Positions 33,460-35,490 of a stretch of DNA of 35,490 bases are shown here, one piece after another (position 1 is the stretch's first letter; each line of letters begins with the position of its first letter). This DNA is from Chitinophagaceae bacterium (GTDB lineage Bacteria > Bacteroidota > Bacteroidia > Chitinophagales > Chitinophagaceae). The DNA lies in contig JAJTFQ010000015.1 in NCBI GenBank assembly GCA_021299955.1, positions 1 through 35,490 of the forward strand, in the 5' to 3' direction. A program made the translations under genes and the position numbers. The notes below the pieces were generated by a model, which saw only the letters and a list, made by a program, of their open reading frames with translations, had not been told where the DNA came from and searched no databases.

Positions 33460-34380
33460 TCAGTTCAACCTTGTGCTCTTCTTGTGCTTGAAGTTATAGC
33501 GCATCACCAGTTCATGACCACCGGCGCGATCAGCGGCGAAACCGTTCACGGGAGTCAGAAAATTATCGAACGCATAACCCACGGAAAATTTCGGACTCAC
33601 ATTCAGACCTGCGGTGACCATGTAACTCTGGTTGAAGCGATAACCGGCACCTGCCCAAACGAAATCCCTTTCCACACGCATGCCGAGCTGTACTTCAGAA
33701 CGATCCACGTTTGGAAGCCATACCAGGAGCATATTCGGTACAAAGGTTGTTCCGCCGGATGTTTCGATCCTGTAGAGACCATGCAGATAGAAATGGCGAT
33801 ACAGTTTACCAGCTTCAGTGACTGCGAGATTTCCGGTGTAGAAATCGAGTTTGGTCTGGATCAGCTGAGAGACGGACGCCCCGATCTGGAGCTTGTCTGT
33901 TGTGTAGGCCACACCAAATCCCATGTCGTATTTGAAGCGGTTATCGGCACCGGCAAGCACAGGGTCTCCGGCGATCGAATTGAGCTTGCTCCTGTCGATC
34001 GCAAACTGGAAGAACCGCGCTTCAATACCGAGCGACAGTCTTGACTTTTCGGACAAAGGCAGGTGTTTGGCAAAGGAAAGCTGGGCACCGGACCTTGAGG
34101 TCGGCCCGGTCTGATCGTTGTATAAGTATCCTCCGATGCCGATCAGATCTTTGGGAAGGTCGATATTGCCAAAGATGGTGGCCGTCCTCGGACTTCCACT
34201 GATACCCGCCCACTGGCTGCGATAGCTCACGCCCGCCATGTTACTGGTGAGGTTCCCGGCCATGGCGGGGTTATGGAAGATGGTTTGCAGTTCGTACATC
34301 GATGATGTATGGAGCTGCTGGGCCTGAGATCCAAGGCCCACGGTCAATCCCGCGATGATGGTGATTATCCTGAATTTCAT
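33460..34380 (-). CDS. second PorP/SprF-family T9SS-associated outer-membrane protein
   Basis: A 306-aa outer-membrane barrel with a signal peptide (FRIITIIAGLTVGLGSQAQQ) and the family opening YELQTIFHNPAMAGNLTS, then GVSYRSQWAGISGSPRT. Later strands include LSLGIEARFFQFAIDRSKLN and the C-terminal SVGYAFDNFLTPVNG. ATG 34380 is chosen over a TTG three codons upstream. It follows the adhesin gene by 13 nt, so the two are co-transcribed and very likely work together, as with the pair at 11704-16541. The two PorP/SprF proteins are clearly different in sequence, so this is not a recent duplication. Confidence 0.93.
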   Translation of the reverse strand: MKFRIITIIAGLTVGLGSQAQQLHTSSMYELQTIFHNPAMAGNLTSNMAGVSYRSQWAGISGSPRTATIFGNIDLPKDLIGIGGYLYNDQTGPTSRSGAQLSFAKHLPLSEKSRLSLGIEARFFQFAIDRSKLNSIAGDPVLAGADNRFKYDMGFGVAYTTDKLQIGASVSQLIQTKLDFYTGNLAVTEAGKLYRHFYLHGLYRIETSGGTTFVPNMLLVWLPNVDRSEVQLGMRVERDFVWAGAGYRFNQSYMVTAGLNVSPKFSVGYAFDNFLTPVNGFAADRAGGHELVMRYNFKHKKSTRLN

Positions 34381-34393
34381 GATGTTCAATTTT

Positions 34394-35490
34394 TTATCGT
34401 AAGATCGTCACGTCTCCTTTCTGTTCGATGATCCTGCCATTGATCAGGGTGTATTTCACGGAGTAGTAATAAGTACCATCCGGAAGCGGCTTGCCGTTGA
34501 TCGTGCCTTCCCATGTGTTGGTGTAGTTAGGATTGCTGTACACCAGGTGTCCATAACGGTTGTACACATTCACCGTGATGTTGCGTGTACACTGATCGGA
34601 AGTCGTCAGCAGCCATCTGTCGTTGATACCGTCTCCGTTCGGTGTGAAGGCGTTCATCGCTTTTACACAGTAAGGAACCACGGTCACCACCATATTGTCT
34701 GATGCGGTACATCCGGTATTCGCTTCGACGACGGTCAGCGTATAGTTGGTTGTCTGAGCCGGACGTGCGGAGGTCACCAGGATGTTAGGATTGATCACAT
34801 TCATTGAAGGAGCCCAGGTGATGGTGCGCGGCAGGATGGAGCTTGTGCCGGAAAGCATCACCTCCTCTCCCACTAAGATCGTCTGATCCGGGCCGGCATT
34901 CACCGTTGGATTCGGACGGGCTGTGACGGTCGCCGTGGCGGTCTTCACACAACCATTCAGCGTAGCCGTCACCGTGAATGTGGTGTTGGCGGAGACGGTA
35001 GCGGTGGTAACTGCCGCGGTGGGACTTCCCAGACCGGTGGCGGGGGTCCATGCGTAGGTTGTAGCACTGCTGTTGGATGAGGCACGCAACGTGAACGATG
35101 CACCTGTGCAAACAGTAGTATCTCTGGGACCGGTGAGGGTAAGATTATCCGTAAATGGAACGGTCACTGTCCGGGTGATCGTTTTTCCGCAGATACCTTC
35201 GCGGATGGTGACCGTCTTGTCGCCCCTTGTTACGCCGGTGAATACATTGGAAGCCTGGAACGTAGTACCATCAAGGCTGAAGGTAAAGGGTCCCACACCA
35301 CCAGTGATCGTTACCGTAATGGCGCCTGCCGTGGGATTGGCACAGGTCGCCGGTGTCGCAGCCACTGTGGCATTGAGATTGACCAGGGTGGTATCTCCGT
35401 ATTCCAGGATCTGACCTGATGCACCAGGCACGGTGAATCCGGTCGCGATCAGTTTACGACGGTTGAACGGAGTACCAGCAGGTACTGTAC
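34394..35490 (-). CDS. T9SS type B adhesin, N-terminus beyond the right edge
   Basis: The last 364 residues of a surface protein; the frame has no stop up to the window edge, so the gene is cut. A GTG at 35431 is not a credible start because the same fold continues upstream (TVPAGTPFNRRKLIATGF). A SprB-like repeat region comes first (ATPATCANPTAGAITVTITG, GVGPFTFSLDG), then two Ig/PKD-like domains with paired Cys. The type B sorting domain is the last 85 or so residues (NAFTPNGDGINDRWLL, GTYYYSVKYT, GDVTILR). Thr- and Ala-rich composition is typical of gliding or adhesion proteins such as SprB. The PorP/SprF partner follows at once. Confidence 0.9.
   Translation of the reverse strand, partial: TVPAGTPFNRRKLIATGFTVPGASGQILEYGDTTLVNLNATVAATPATCANPTAGAITVTITGGVGPFTFSLDGTTFQASNVFTGVTRGDKTVTIREGICGKTITRTVTVPFTDNLTLTGPRDTTVCTGASFTLRASSNSSATTYAWTPATGLGSPTAAVTTATVSANTTFTVTATLNGCVKTATATVTARPNPTVNAGPDQTILVGEEVMLSGTSSILPRTITWAPSMNVINPNILVTSARPAQTTNYTLTVVEANTGCTASDNMVVTVVPYCVKAMNAFTPNGDGINDRWLLTTSDQCTRNITVNVYNRYGHLVYSNPNYTNTWEGTINGKPLPDGTYYYSVKYTLINGRIIEQKGDVTILR

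Overview
The window looks like chromosomal DNA from a Bacteroidota bacterium, probably of the Saprospiria/Chitinophagia side. The lineage is inferred from family content, not from a marker gene. The pointers are two type IX secretion (T9SS) type B adhesins, each paired with a PorP/SprF-like membrane protein, Bacteroidota-style -7 boxes (TAnnTTTG) instead of Shine-Dalgarno sequences before most starts, a WbqC-family protein, and planctomycete-type cytochrome/DUF1501 genes of the kind also found in Saprospiraceae. I saw no tRNA, rRNA, CRISPR array, insertion sequence or phage gene.

Layout, left to right. 1-464: a tandem array of 18-19 bp mini-hairpins, a 29-nt palindrome and the dnaK leader. 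465-4489: dnaK, a shared bidirectional terminator, a DUF2452 protein on the minus strand, then prfB with a textbook programmed +1 frameshift. 4544-9962: a housekeeping block with pruA, pyrR, pyrB, coaD and a hotdog thioesterase, a convergent NUDIX gene, and pyrE. The pyrimidine genes pyrR, pyrB and pyrE are thus clustered but interleaved with CoA and other genes. 9985-11641: small envelope or unknown genes (HMA-domain protein, LEA-like lipoprotein, WbqC). 11704-16541: a large PKD adhesin with a T9SS sorting domain and its PorP/SprF partner. 16955-21304 (minus): serine hydrolase lipoprotein, NAD(P)H-hydrate dehydratase, then the membrane pyrophosphatase hppA with its own well-formed promoter. 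21377-23668: serA and a NahK-like sugar kinase.

The most unusual part is the minus-strand run 31248-23674: a broken glycosylasparaginase gene, cutC, a PSCyt1/DUF1549/DUF1553 protein carrying what looks like a CBM6-type insertion and two CxxCH motifs, a Tat-type DUF1501 protein, and a membrane DUF2231 protein with a cytochrome motif and a leucine-rich-repeat tail. I read the last three as one extracytoplasmic redox module of unknown function, possibly acting on glycans. The window ends with an ABC exporter (plus strand) and a second adhesin-PorP pair (minus strand), the adhesin being cut by the right edge.

All product names come from recognising motifs and family patterns by eye; no search was run. 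Start codons differ from the longest open frame in many genes, and the reason is given in each entry.
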